A DNA stretch of 64,000 nucleotides from Adiantum capillus-veneris (lineage: Eukaryota > Streptophyta > Polypodiopsida > Polypodiales > Pteridaceae): NCBI GenBank assembly GCA_014529385.2, contig CM043943.1, positions 150,943,092 to 151,007,091 of the forward strand, in the 5' to 3' direction. The translations under genes and the position numbers were made by a program. Below the pieces are notes generated by a model. It made no database searches and was not told the origin of the DNA. It saw only the letters and a list, made by a program, of their open reading frames with translations. Shown here piece by piece: positions 11,930 to 23,403 of this stretch. How positions within the stretch are numbered: position 1 is the first letter of the stretch; every line of letters starts with the position of its first letter.

Positions 11930-13378
11930 ACCACTTTGGAAGTAGGTTTAAGAACATGCCCCTCATTTTGCTTACTGCTAGATCTAGTTGCTCCTTTTGA
12001 TGTTCCTGCAATATCTTCATCTCTTTTGTGCTTCTCTTCTACTATGGCTTCATTAGCTTGAGGCCTGGAAATAAATGCATATACTGAAAGTTAATCTACC
12101 AAATCTGCCCATCCTGTAGTTTTCCTAATGCAATTCCCAACCTGACATAATTTTCCATGAGTCACCTTGCCTGCTTCTGCAGTCTTCAAAGCATAAGGCC
12201 ACAAATCCCCTTTAGCTCTTTCTCCTTCATCATCTGCATTATTATATACCTGCAACCCATATGTAGTTGCTTCTACCATAGCAACATTATGATGTATCTC
12301 CTCCACTAACTTCTTCATACCACCCCTTCCAAAATTCAACGGAGCGGATCACTTGTTGCTTTGAGATGAATCTTCTTGTCTTTCCAAAAGACCACATTTT
12401 TCTTCCAAGTTTCATCAAAATATTCACACTCTTTGCGTTCATGATCTTTACTATCATACCACATACAGTGGTCATCCTAATCCTTACGTGAAGGCCGTTG
12501 CCTGGGCTCTAAAGTGGAACCCTTGGCGATTACCCCTTCAAGCTTAATTGCTTTCAAATTTAGATTTAATTATTGTATACCTTTTTTCAGATCATCAAGA
12601 ACATGCTCCTCTACTTTTTGTTTCCCAGAAGCTGACTTTTTCTTAATTTCTTCATTCGTTGTCTCCATGGGATCAACCACAATCAGCTTATCCACCCCCA
12701 TCTGCCACTTTACAATCATGTTGACTGCTTCAGAAACCAGTTTCCAATCAAATGTTAAGCCCAATTCACATGTTGAATCCTCAAGTAGTTGCACCAAGCT
12801 CTTTTGAAGCCGTGGGTCAGCAGTTTGGATTGATAACTCTACTCATTTTGGTTTCAAAGACCGCTGCTCTCCTATAGATAACTGCTCAAGTTTCTTTTTA
12901 AATTCTTGTAGTAGCTCTCGTGCAAATAAATCCTTAATTTCAGGTGGATCCACTTCATAAATCTTTGCTTAGTTAAACTTAGAAATCTTCAAGAAAATAC
13001 TACTCATGTAATGCCTTCTTAAAATTTTGCAAGTTTGGTCCTTGTGCAGCGTGTATCTCCCCAATTCAAGCCCTAAGCTTTGGCATGCCAATCAAGTGAA
13101 AACCTTCAATTGCTTCATGATCATCAATCCAATTATCCTCCATGGATTGCTCATAAACTTGTCAAATTTTTTGAAACATCTCGACCTTCGAACCGCTACA
13201 ATTTTTTGTTACTGCTTGTCGAGCTTTCTGTATCCACTTATGCAAATTAAATTGTTGTTGTGTAGTCTACTGTTACTCCATGTAGGCATCAAATTGCTGC
13301 ATCATCTGCTGCATCGCCGCCTCTTGTAGTGAAGTTATCTTTCTTTGCAAAATTTTCCACCCCAACTCAGTTTTACGT
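11930..13378 (-). pseudogene. Outer Ty3/gypsy element: gag with NFGRGGMKKL zinc region
   Basis: Two overlapping minus-strand frames (12475-12287 and 12339-12091) together show a cysteine-rich patch followed by NFGRGGMKKLVEE. This pairing of zinc-knuckle-like text and N-F-G-+-G-G-M-+-K-L is one I know from a distinct group of gag proteins. Nearer the LTR, 12797-12570 reads CELGLTFDWKLVSEAVNM..., probably capsid. Frames are broken throughout. At the far end, around 13366-13378, the minus strand reads TTTGGTGAACCCGACG, a candidate primer site of unfamiliar type just inside the candidate LTR. Confidence 0.6.
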
Positions 13379-13392
13379 CGGGTTCACCAAAG

Positions 13393-14119
13393 ATGTTCGG
13401 GATAATGGTTTCACGAGGTGAGCCAGGTCAGCCCTGGGCTGCTCGCTATGGGAAAGAAGAGAGACAAGATGCACGACACAAAGCAAAAGACTCCGATGAC
13501 ACCTTAAATGCTTAAAATTGGCAACTTGAATTCTTCAAGTTACAAATGATTAGCAAAAGTATGTCTTGCATGGTGCTGCTTGCCTTCAAGATACAAGCAT
13601 ACGTTATTGCATTTGGAGAGTTGTCATCTCTTTGCATCTGCTAAAAATAGTCAGCTTCTTGGACCTTCCTCTATTGAGTATATCTCGTGATCATTGCATT
13701 CCAAGAGACGACATTCTAGACACGAAGCTCTTCAAGCACTTATTGCCCTCTAAGCATTGCCAAGAATAACCTTTAGGGTACATCCAGGCCAAGGATTGTC
13801 AAATTACTTTTTTTTGCTTACACATCATCCACCGTAGTGCTGAGCACAACTCTGGAAGCATACCCCTTTATCAATGCACTGCAAGAGACGACATTTCGGA
13901 AGGATTGCCAAAGTTGCCAAGAAGTTTTAAGCACTTGGCATTATCATAGAAAAAGAAAATCTAGAAGATAACTATAGAACATATTGTTGTGCGGGAGGTC
14001 TAAGGGGATACCCAGTCATGAGATGTAAAAGAGTAATTAGAGGTTTGGTTCCAAAACATCAATAATATTGTAAAGAAATTGTAAAAAACAAATTTTGATG
14101 AATAAAGAGCATAGGCTCA
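13393..14119 (-). mobile_element. Candidate 5' LTR of the outer Ty3/gypsy element
   Basis: On the plus strand this begins TGTTCGGGATAATGG, just beyond the candidate primer site, and may end ...AGGCTCA at 14119. TG...CA ends and about 730 bp fit a small LTR in minus orientation. No second copy is inside the window (it would be left of position 1), so the right boundary is a guess. No gene is seen inside. Confidence 0.4.
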
Positions 14120-14289
14120 TTTTTGGCATGCATGTGTAGTAAGTATTCTCTCTCCTTGTCTTGTTTCTAGATGGATCTTCTTAACCGTCTAGATGAATTA
14201 CTACACATGCATTTTTGGTATGCATGTGTAGTAAGTATTCTCTCTCCTTGTCTAGTTTCTAGATGGATCTTCTTAACCGTTTAGATGAA
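14120..14289. repeat. 92-bp tandem repeat with internal 14-bp inverted repeat
   Basis: Unit one (14120-14211) is followed by a partial second unit (14212 to about 14289) with few differences. TGCATGTGTAGTAA at 14129-14142 has its exact reverse complement at 14198-14211, and the direct form recurs at 14221-14234. A copy can therefore fold into a hairpin with a 55-base loop. It could be a small foldback element duplicated by slippage. Confidence 0.85.
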
Positions 14290-14342
14290 CTCCCAAGTGA
14301 TTTTGCACAAAATGTCTTTTTTAACTATGCGGTTGGATTCAA

Positions 14343-15614
14343 ATGTTCATTAGGGAGTTGAAAGTGGTTCAAGATTCAAAGGGGACTAGAGATTACCTTG
14401 TTCCAAACACTTACATACCATGGGAGCTGTACGTAATTGAAGCACAACCTGAACAGTACATGGATACATTCTTTATCTTAACCTGTGCTCACTCTTGGAT
14501 ATACCGAGCCGTGAAATCATCCTTAGTAAGAAGGAACTCATGCTCAACCAAAGATATGGATTTTGTGAGAAATTCATAATATTAGTTTGGAAGAGTTCAA
14601 ATAATGACAATGAATTCTATTATGTACCTTAGGACTGGTTCAATAGAGTCTGCAGACCTATCCTTAAGTTCAATCCTCACAATGTCACTATCACTTTTGA
14701 TGACTATGAGAAGCCTAGATGTATTTGGGATTTTGCTCAGGCATATCCAATGGTAGTGAACTCAAGTATGTATTTCTATAGAGATTATGTCAATGAATGA
14801 AACTGTTTATGTAAACTACTTTCATACATTACCACCCACGAATATATTTCAAGGGGAAGAGTGGTATAAGAAAGAGGATGTGAATCTCATTGCACAAGTA
14901 GAAGCTCTAAACTTTGAAACCCGCGATATAAACAAATACAAGGGTAGAACCTCGATTGTAGGAACCAAGACTTGGTTCATTGGATCAAGAACCTTGATGA
15001 ACCAAGAATTGGTTCATCGGACCATTTTGCATTTATATACCTTCTTCAAAGTAGCATGTAACATTTCGACTCTTATGGTTATAAAGCTCATATTGTCTTA
15101 AGTTAGTAATCTTTGAGTTTGAACTTTTGTTTTACTAGTTCTAACTTTGAGCAATGGGGTGTGTGTGTAGATGAGTGACATTTTACCTCAAGGGATATGG
15201 ACAGATATACTCTCTCACCTTATCGCAGAAGAGCATCTTCAAACAGGAGTGGAAGTACAATGGCTTATCACGACTACGCATGCTGGAGTGGAGAAGAAGA
15301 GGTTACTATAAATGGATTGTATTGTGCCAAATATATTTTGAGAATGGTATCATTATGCTACAAGAAGCCCAGAGTTTAGACCACCATGACATAAAACTTT
15401 GCATGTGGGTAGTATCAAATGGGTTCAATCCAAAGCAGAGAAGGAGATCATTGTTACTAACCAACTGTTGTATATAAATATTCATGAACTTACCTTGAGA
15501 TCAATGAAGAAAACATGGGCACGTAGGAATATACTTCTCTCAGTGATGGCCACGGGATGCTTCAGTATTGTCATGTTTAATGTATGGGGTCATCAATGTC
15601 CAAACATCCTTTAG
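14343..15614 (+). pseudogene. Unrecognised decayed coding region
   Basis: Several plus-strand open stretches (14343-14579, 14787-15101, 15175-15477, 15399-15614) follow each other and read like ordinary protein, e.g. VPNTYIPWELYVIEAQPEQY and TNIFQGEEWYKKEDVNLI. I cannot assign a family. Frames change between them, so this is either a pseudogene or exons of a gene whose introns I cannot place. It lies just left of the gag copy at 15821 and may belong to the same retroelement or to a captured host gene. 15615-15820 holds nothing recognisable. Confidence 0.35.
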
Positions 15615-15820
15615 CCCAGTACTTTGGAAGCTATTTGTGGACTTGTTTAGGAAATCCATAATCCACAACCCACACAATGTAAATATTTTGTACAATGCCT
15701 ACAACAATTCCAGTGCATTGTAGATTGTGCAAACATACAAAGCTCTAATGGATGGGACACACTGAATGTGTTTCTTAAGGACTTTGTTTATTTTCATGAC
15801 TACTTTAACTACAAAAATGC

Positions 15821-17292
15821 AACGGTTCACAACAAAATGGAAGTACATGTGACCAACCATTAACTCACGCAGGAGTGGTACGACTTGCATGCCAAAAAGG
15901 AAATGTTTCAGCCAAAGATTGTGAAAGATTATTAGAATAGCCCATCAAACATACTTCCAGAATGAGACCAATATGATCCATTAGTCGAAGGATGTTACAA
16001 TGGCTATTACAAAGTACATAACATTAGATCCATTAGAATTGTAAAAATTTTAATCTCAAAAATCTTGCGATGTGGAATTGATTTAATTCATTCATTATTC
16101 TTTCTCCTACTCTCTTGTATTATTCTCAACTGTCTATTTTATTTTGCTAAGAGGGACTTCAAGAGGTCTATAATATTGTACTAAGAATGATCTTGGTTGA
16201 TATGGTACAATAAGTTACTATGTATCCTAGCTCGAATGCAACAGCTGCAAATGGATTCTATGCTCCACAAGTATCAACCTGGGAACTTTGGCGAGGGAAG
16301 GCAAAGACGTAGGCAAAGTTCTTGAATATTGGATTGAGTGCATGGATGACTATTTTGATTTGGCTCATTCATCTGCAAAGAACAAAACTAGCATCACTGA
16401 GGTCAAATTAGAAAAGATAGCTAAGCATTGGTGGAGAGACTACTTGAGAATAATGTCGACCCTAATGTAGCAACTTGAGATTATCTAAGACTCAATCCTA
16501 AGAAGAACTATCAAAACAAACTATATCATTTGGATCGGACCATATGAATGAGTTTCTTGATTGTACTTAAGGAACCGAAGATCTAGAGGTTGTATTATCA
16601 ACATTTCTTCACTCTTGTCAAATATGCTCCAACAGGGACGACTCAGAAAGTCAATTAGCACGATTTGTGTTGGGGTTACATAATCCTATGAAGACCGAAC
16701 TTCAAAGCTCATGGCTCACAAACTTTGCAGATGTCCTTGATGAAGACAAACCTATTGAGCTAGAGATTTCAAATAGTGGGAAGCAAAATCCAACACTGCT
16801 TCTGTTTGTGAAATCAGAAGACCTCGTCTTGAGAATGAATAAAGGTTTGGGAACTCATAGCAAAGAAGAGAGAGATTATTGCATATGAAGGCCATACCAG
16901 ATCATCTATGTTATACTTGTCTTGATCTTGACCATCAATCCATATATTTCCCATTCAACAATTCAAGCTTCACAGGTTTGGTGGACAATTACGAACCCAA
17001 ATCTTCCAACCCAATCCGGAACTTCATAAATTTTTGACATAGAACGCCTGTAGCTCAATAAAAATTCAATCAATAAAACTATAGTCAAAATCAGAGACAA
17101 CATCAAAACCAAGGGAGCTTTAGACCACGAAATCCTTTTTCCCAAAAAGGACCACCCACCATCAACAACAACAACAATGGAATAACTTCAATTGTCAACC
17201 TCATGTAGGTGGAGGTGGACGAAACCAAAGAGCTCAGAGGGAAGAGCTCAAGCTAACAGAGCTCAAGGTGCTAGAGGTGAAGGAAATCAAGA
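15821..17292 (+). pseudogene. Gypsy-like gag fragment, left copy
   Basis: Decayed gag with GKDVGKVLEYWIECMDDYFD, AKHWWRDYLRIMSTL (16290-16470), then PIELEISNSGKQNPTLL (about 16750-16800). The sequence repeats almost entire at 23908-25422. This copy lacks about 45 bases near 16255 that the right copy keeps. It stops abruptly at 17292, where the Penelope-like repeat begins. Frameshifts and stops throughout. Confidence 0.75.
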
Positions 17293-18636
17293 TAGAGGGG
17301 CTTTTAGCTCTCAAGAATTCCATCCAAGAATTTTTTCCCGCACCAAAAGTTCACTTCATTATGTCCCTAGCCTCTCTCATCCTCAACCATCACTATCTCT
17401 CTTTCAAAGGAGAAATTTGGCACCAAACCAAAGGCACGTCAATGGTTACAAATTTTGCAATGCTGTAGGCTTGCCTTTTTCTTTGTTCTTTGGAAGAAGG
17501 CATGAAGCTACTCACCTCCTCTTCTCTTCTTTATTTTAAAAGATTCATCGATGATGCTTTTGGAATTTGGGATGGCCCTTCTTCCAGTTTAAAAAAGCTT
17601 CTTCAAAGCTATGGGCATCCTCTCCAAGAACATATCAAAATATCTTCTTCCATCTCCTCTCAAGAGGCTTTGATTTTTGATATCCACTTATTCAAAGGAT
17701 CCTCATTTTGCCACCTTCAGTATACTTAATTCACACTGTCACCAAAAAAGCCTCAATTCCAACAACTACATCCCTTGGCAATCGTGGCATCCAACACACA
17801 AAAAAATCACTTTCATCATTTCATAACTCAAAAGATACATTATCTGGGAAAGCTCTCTTTCGGGCTTTATCATAATTCGCAACCTCTTCTACACAAGGCT
17901 TAGAGCTAAAGGCTATCCCCCTTCCCTTCTGGAAGCTTGCCTCCTTTTTGTTTCTTGTGAAGTTACACCATCTCTACTTCAGAAATTACAAAAAACCAAG
18001 CTTTCACCAACCATTTTAAAAATTCCCTTCTCTCCCCTTACGCGCACTTTAAACCTCTCCCGTACCATTAACAAACCCCTCACTAAGCTTCTCAATAATG
18101 ATCCCGAGCTCACACACCTTCTCAAACAGATTGTATGTTGGCTTAATGCTCCAAACCTTGGCACCCTCCTCTCACAAAAACCCGATCCTACCTAACCTAA
18201 CCTCTCTATCCTCTTTTGCGCAACCTCCTCCACCCCACTTCCACTCTTTGTGTGTTTCCCCTCTTATAACCTCTCCCAATCTTGGTCCTTATAGGGCTCA
18301 TTAAACTTTTTGACTGGCTTTTTACCAAGGTCCTCAAAATCTTTAATTAGCCCCTATTGTCTTGTACTCCCTCCTTTTACTTCCCACCTAAAATCTTTTC
18401 TTCCTTTTTTGCTTGTATACATTTTTTTGAACCATAACTCCATACTTATACCCCCTCCTCCCTCCTCTTATTTACACCACTGAGGAGATAATATAGCAAA
18501 ACGTGTTTGGTGTAGACATTTGTGTTGTTCCTCTTCCCCCCCCCCCCCCCCCCCCCCCCCCCCCGTCTTTTTTCCTATCCTTTTGCTTTATCCATATGTC
18601 GTAAACAAGTTTGTCTTACTATGAATTATTATTTAA
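17293..18636 (+). mobile_element. Upstream partial copy (pseudo-LTR) of Penelope-like element
   Basis: This 1.34 kb matches 22502-23909 in direct orientation. It starts inside the reverse transcriptase, just after motif A, and includes the catalytic motif C as FIDDAFGIW near 17540-17566, then the RT end and 3' untranslated DNA. Penelope-like elements typically sit as partial tandem copies, the upstream one truncated at its 5' end and called a pLTR. That fits exactly here. Short frames at 17192-17729 and 17979-18304 are pieces of it. A 29-base C run at 18536-18564 stands where the downstream copy has only mixed C/T. Confidence 0.75.
18536..18564. repeat. Poly-C tract, 29 bases
   Basis: Uninterrupted C run inside the 3' untranslated part of the Penelope-like repeat. 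The sister copy near 23810-23845 is C/T-rich without a long run, so this is an expansion or a consensus error. Confidence 0.95.
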
Positions 18637-20479
18637 AGTTTCTTTATTAGAGGACCGAAAAACTCCCTCTTTGATCTTAAGCGCAGCACTTGTTTCCTTT
18701 TCTTCTCCATCCCCGCCCACCCTTTCCCAAAAAATTTAGCTAAAACCCTTCCTCACTTATCATTTTTTTTTCTTACCCACCACAGATTTCCTCTCCATGC
18801 ATGAACCCTCCCTAATATTTTCTTTCTTATGCCTTGCTTTAGCCAAACGGTTCTAAGTTTCTGTTTTCAAAAACCCTTTTGCAAAGTGTAATGGCCCTTA
18901 TTTTCATGTTTTTATTCACTTGTGGCCTTCTGATAGTCCTCGTCATTCACTAACAGTAGATGCCTCCTCTCTTTTGCGCTCTCTCCTTGTATCCCCTTGG
19001 CTTCTTTGCACCTACCTCGCAACCTCTACCCCAAGCTTGCACCATACTCGCAGCTTCTGCGCACACTTGCAGCTTCTGGTCACCTAAGCACAATACTCGC
19101 AACTTCTACCCCAAGCTCACACCATACTCGCACCTGCGCACTTCTCACATCTCCGACACCAGCTTCTGAGCACATGCACACCTGCTCACAGTCCGCACCT
19201 ACACACCTACTCACAATTTGCATTTGCTCACCATCACCAGCTTCCACGCACCTACTTCCATGCACCTGTTTCCCTACTCACCAGCTTCTGCACACCTTTT
19301 CACTACTAGCGACTTTGCTAACTCTTTCCCCCGCGACAACCCATACAACAAAGAAAGCAGCAACAAGATTTTGAGGGGGCATGACAACAAAGGGGGTGAG
19401 CCTCACTTACCTCTCGGCTCACCTGGCTAAGCCTCGTCTCACCCTCAGAGCTCCGCATGTGCCTGGTCTGTGGCTTCAAGAGCACGGCACCCGTCTGTGG
19501 CTTCAACAACGCGGCACCCGTCTGCGGCTTCAACAATGCGGCACCCTACGTGCTTTGTCTACGGCTTCTACAGCCCACAACGACCCCCACGGGCCTGCTA
19601 CAAACCCAGAGCGTGACACCCTACACGCGGCTTCTTGTTACGCTATGTCTGCGGCCAGGTGGTAGCTTCAGCAACTCCACGCGGCACCATTCAGTGGCTT
19701 CAGCCTCTCTGTCTGCGGCTGCAACCAAGCGGCGGCTTCAACAACTCTACACGGCACTAGCCAGCGGCTGCAGCAACCCTGCACAACACCCTACATGCGG
19801 CACCCCGCTTGCTCTATCTGCAGTTATAAGAAGTCAGAAACTTTAGCAAACTCTACGGTGTCAAACAGCCCGTACGACCCCCGCTAGTGGCTTCAAAGAC
19901 CTAACGAGCAACAGTCGATTGCAGCGGTGCCCTTAAAATTTGACTTCAGTAGCCTGACGTCAACCACACGAGATGGCTACTCCCCCTTCTTACCCCTCTC
20001 CCTCTTCCTTAGCCCTTGTTCCTACAACAATGGCTATTGAAAAAACCCCCGGCACTCCATCCACGGATCCACCCTTCGCAAACTTGGTGGCACCCCCTTC
20101 AAACCATCCCACACCCTCCACCTTTGTGGCTTCCCAAAACCTTAACACCCCACCCGTTGGCATGGCTTCCTTTCTCGGCTTCGTCTGGTGGCTAGCCTCA
20201 TCAACCCTCCCTCTTCAAACTTAGCCACTCCAATGCAAACCTCTACCCCCTCCATTACCTCGTCTAGAAAGACTTTGTTTAGTTCGGAGGAAATCTTGGG
20301 ACTCACCGCTAACCTACCAATCGAAGATCTCGACCAACTCTCTATTCCCTCTACCAACAACCGCGGCAAAGATAACCCCTCCTTTTTAACTCATCCCGAT
20401 GTGGATAGCTCCTCCAAGCATGGCTTTGTGAGTTCCTCCTACTCAAACCACAACGGTATCTTCTCCAATTTCCCTCAAA
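18637..20479 (+). mobile_element. 5' leader region of Penelope-like element
   Basis: C-rich, A-poor DNA between the upstream partial copy and the first long frame. Open frames (18960-19374, 19381-19846, 19973-20224, 20188-20541) are Ser/Thr/Pro-rich by composition and show no family motifs, so I do not call them genes, though the last could be the start of the element's ORF. At 19467-19547 there is a three-copy 27-bp repeat. Confidence 0.5.
19467..19547 (+). repeat. 27-bp tandem repeat, three copies
   Basis: The unit TCTGTGGCTTCAACAACGCG plus seven bases occurs three times at exact 27-base spacing (19467, 19494, 19521). In one frame it encodes VCGFNNAAP-like nonapeptides. Looser versions (GGCTTCAGCAACTC..., GGCTGCAGCAACCC...) continue to about 19900. 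Confidence 0.85.
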
Positions 20480-21298
20480 GTGGCATCCTCACTAATTCCC
20501 CCCCTTACCTTCCCCTCTTCCTTCGGCTCTCTCGTTGCTAACTCTTTGAATCTTTCTCCCTATCCACCGTCCCTCCCCATCCTACCCGCCATAGATAAAC
20601 CCTTGAAATTCAAAAAATTTGTATCCCTTTCTTCGAATGAATTTAAAGCCCTCAATCCGAAACTTAACAAGGCTAAGTCCCATCTCACACGCCTTCAAAA
20701 CCTTCACGCTAACCAAGAGGCCCCTCATAGTCTTTGTATGAAAATTCCTTATCTTACCTTAGAAGGCATTCATGCACAAGTGCTTTTAAGCGCTAAGCCA
20801 GAGGCTTTAAACATACAAGTTCAACTAGATTGCACTAAAGCATACATCCAAGCCCAAAACTTACTTATAAAAAACCTCCAAAAAAGCTTTGATGACTACC
20901 ACGACATTGTGGAAGAAAGACTTCTAGAACTCATTAAAAGACTTGCATCCATTTCCTTCCCTAGAGTGCTACCTTCGGCCTGGGCCAACCAACTCCTTTT
21001 GTGGAAACAAACTTCCCTCAACGAGTTTGATGCACTCCTACAAAATAAAGTTCTTCAAACTCACTTGGCTTCTTCTTTGAGCATGGTGGCTCACAGTGCT
21101 AGGAAGAGATCACAAATCTCTCTCCTAGAAGAGGTAGAATCCCTACCTAAAGAGGAAACAGTGGGTGAGTTGGTACATCACAAGGTCACCACCCAAATGA
21201 AAAAACTCCTCTCACCCTCAAACCTTCTGTCCCAAATCTTCCTCACCATGCTACCCACCCAAATCCTCCCTCCTTCCAATCTAAACCTTTCAAACTAA
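20480..21298 (+). CDS. N-terminal ORF of Penelope-like element, 272 aa
   Basis: A clean 272-codon frame, the longest uninterrupted one in the element. No catalytic motif is visible. Residues about 60-170 are rich in Leu, Lys and Glu with heptad-like spacing (LNKAKSHLTRLQNLHANQEA, IQAQNLLIKNLQKSFDDYHD), which suggests a coiled coil. The place before RT fits the N-terminal region these elements usually carry. It could be the 5' end of the RT polyprotein rather than a separate protein, because the downstream frame opens again at 21591. Starts at the first ATG in frame; the true start may be upstream. Confidence 0.5.
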   Translation: MASSLIPPLTFPSSFGSLVANSLNLSPYPPSLPILPAIDKPLKFKKFVSLSSNEFKALNPKLNKAKSHLTRLQNLHANQEAPHSLCMKIPYLTLEGIHAQVLLSAKPEALNIQVQLDCTKAYIQAQNLLIKNLQKSFDDYHDIVEERLLELIKRLASISFPRVLPSAWANQLLLWKQTSLNEFDALLQNKVLQTHLASSLSMVAHSARKRSQISLLEEVESLPKEETVGELVHHKVTTQMKKLLSPSNLLSQIFLTMLPTQILPPSNLNLSN

Positions 21299-21590
21299 AC
21301 CCTTCCTTGGCTAAAAACCCCCATGAGGAATTCACTTGACAACCATTTAAGAAACCCAAAACCTCCCCTCCAACTAGCCACCCCCACCCCTCCTCCCCCT
21401 CTTGTAATTTCCCCATTTTAGCCACCCCTAGAAATCCCTCTCCGTCTTCTAACAACCCTTCTCGCTTACCCTCTCTTCTCCAAACTCCCAACTACCAGTT
21501 TAACTCTCCTTCCCCTAACCCCTCCCGCTTGTCCCAAACAAAGCCTCTTTATCCCAAGTTTAGCCTACCCAAAAGCTTAGAAAACTTGCA

Positions 21591-23403
21591 ATGGAGGAGG
21601 TCCAACTAGGGTTACAGAACCCTACCTCTTGGGTCCACTTGCTCTTCCCCAAACCCCCCCTTTTTCTTCACATTTGGACCCCTCCTCCATGTACTTTCCC
21701 TCTCCTCCCCCATCCCTCCCACTCGGGAAAAAAGCGTCATAAATTTTGGCTTCCTCTCACAAATCTACACCTTAATTTTTTTTTGCTTCTAAGCAATCTT
21801 TCTATCTTCACTCTTGAACACAAAATTACAAACCTCTCTTCACACAATCTCTCTAGTCATCTCCTCTCTTCCTCCGAACATAGACTCCTAGGTCTTGGGC
21901 TTCCGCCTTCGCCTTCCTCCACCCTAAACCTTGCCTTCAAGAATGTAGTCACCCTCCTTAATCCTCTTCTCTCTTTTATTCCTCCTTTCTGCACCAAACC
22001 TTTTTTCATTGAATCCCTATCTTCCTTAAAATAATAGCCATAACATTGTGACTAGGACCCGTTGTCCTCTCCAAACATTGGTATGAAAAGAAGCCCTTTG
22101 TCACCTCATGCACCTATTTACCTACTCCAAAGTTTCTTCCCCTCCTCTAGCCCTTGTCTCCTCCCTCCTTGCCTCTATGATTTTGAATTACAACCTTCTC
22201 CCAAGCAATAAAAGAGATCTCATCCTCTTCTCTAGTTAAACCAAAACCTTGCCCCTTTTTTCTTCTATCAAAAATTCATAAACCCTCCCTTGTAGGCTGC
22301 CCCATTTGTTCTTACAAGAGTTACATTTTAGAAAATGCCTCTAAATGGCTCCGCGATCAACTCTACCCTATCCTCTTATACAAAAACCAACACCTAAAAG
22401 ATTACAACTCCCTTATCTTAGACCTTAACTCCACCACCTTTCCTCCCCATATTATCCTCTTCTCCTTTGATTTACAATCCCTCTATCCTAGCGTCCCCAT
22501 TATAGAGGGGCTTTTAGCTCTCAAAGATTCCATCCAAGAATTTTCTCCTGCACCAAAAGTTCACTTCGTTATATCCCTAGCCTCTCTCATCCTCAACCAT
22601 CACTATCTCTCTTTCAAAGGAGAAATTTGGCACCAAACCAAAGGCACATCAATGGTTACAAATTTTGCAGTGCTGTACGCTTGCCTTTTTCTTTGTTCTT
22701 TGGAAGAAGGCATGAAGCTACTCACCTCCTCTTCTCTTCTTTATTTTAAAAGATCCATCGATGATGCTTTTAGAATTTGGGATGGCCCTTCTTCCAGTTT
22801 AAAAAAGCTTCTTCAAAGCTATGGGCATCCTCTCCAAGAACATATCAAAATATCTTCTTCCATCTCCTCTCAAGAGGCTTTGATTTTTGATATCCACTTC
22901 TTCAAAGGATCCTCATTTTGCCACCTTCAGTATACTTAATTCACACTGTCACCAAAAAAGTCTCAATTCCAACAACTACATCCCTTGGCAGTCTTGCCAT
23001 CCAACACACCAAAAAATCACTTTCATCCTTTCAGAACTCAAAAGATACATTATCTGGGAAAGCTCTCTTTCGGGCTTTATCACAATTTGCAACCTCTTAT
23101 ACACAAGGCTTAGAGCTAAAGGCTATCCCCCCTCCCTTTTGGAAGCTTGCTTCCTTTTTGTTTCTTATGAAGTTAGACCATCTCTACTTCACAATTTACA
23201 AAAAACCAAGCTTTCACTAACCATTGTAAAATTTCCCTTCTCTCCCCTTACCCGCACTCTAAACCTCTCCTGCACCATTAACAAACCCCTAACTAAGCTT
23301 CTCAATAATGATCCCGAGCTCACACACCTTCCCAAACCGATTGTATGTTGGATTAATTCTCCAAACCTTGGCACCCTCCTCTCACAAAAACCCGATCCTA
23401 CCT
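21591..23403 (+). pseudogene. Penelope-like reverse transcriptase, no endonuclease domain seen
   Basis: Frames in succession show the Penelope RT layout. First NLSSHNLSSHLLSSSEHRLL and then GLGLPPSPSS (about 21830-21915), the usual NLS...L-x-x-x-E...GL-x-x-P block. Then FLLSKIHKPSLVG near 22256-22295, matching the family's FYLLPKIHKP. Then WLRDQLYPILLYKN (about 22350). Then motif A, FSFDLQSLYPSVP (about 22461-22500), GTSMVTNFAVLYACLF (about 22646-22690), motif C as SIDDAFRIW (about 22755-22780), and RLRAKGYPPSLLEACF (about 23110-23160). Translation ends near 23403 at a stop. I see no GIY-YIG endonuclease before the repeat ends at 23909. Frame changes show decay. The enzyme would copy element RNA primed on chromosomal 3' ends. 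Confidence 0.75.

Noticed and set aside
18960-19846. Ser/Thr/Pro/His-rich frames in the Penelope leader
   Set aside because: Three frames are open in parallel and none shows a motif; composition and a 27-bp repeat explain them.
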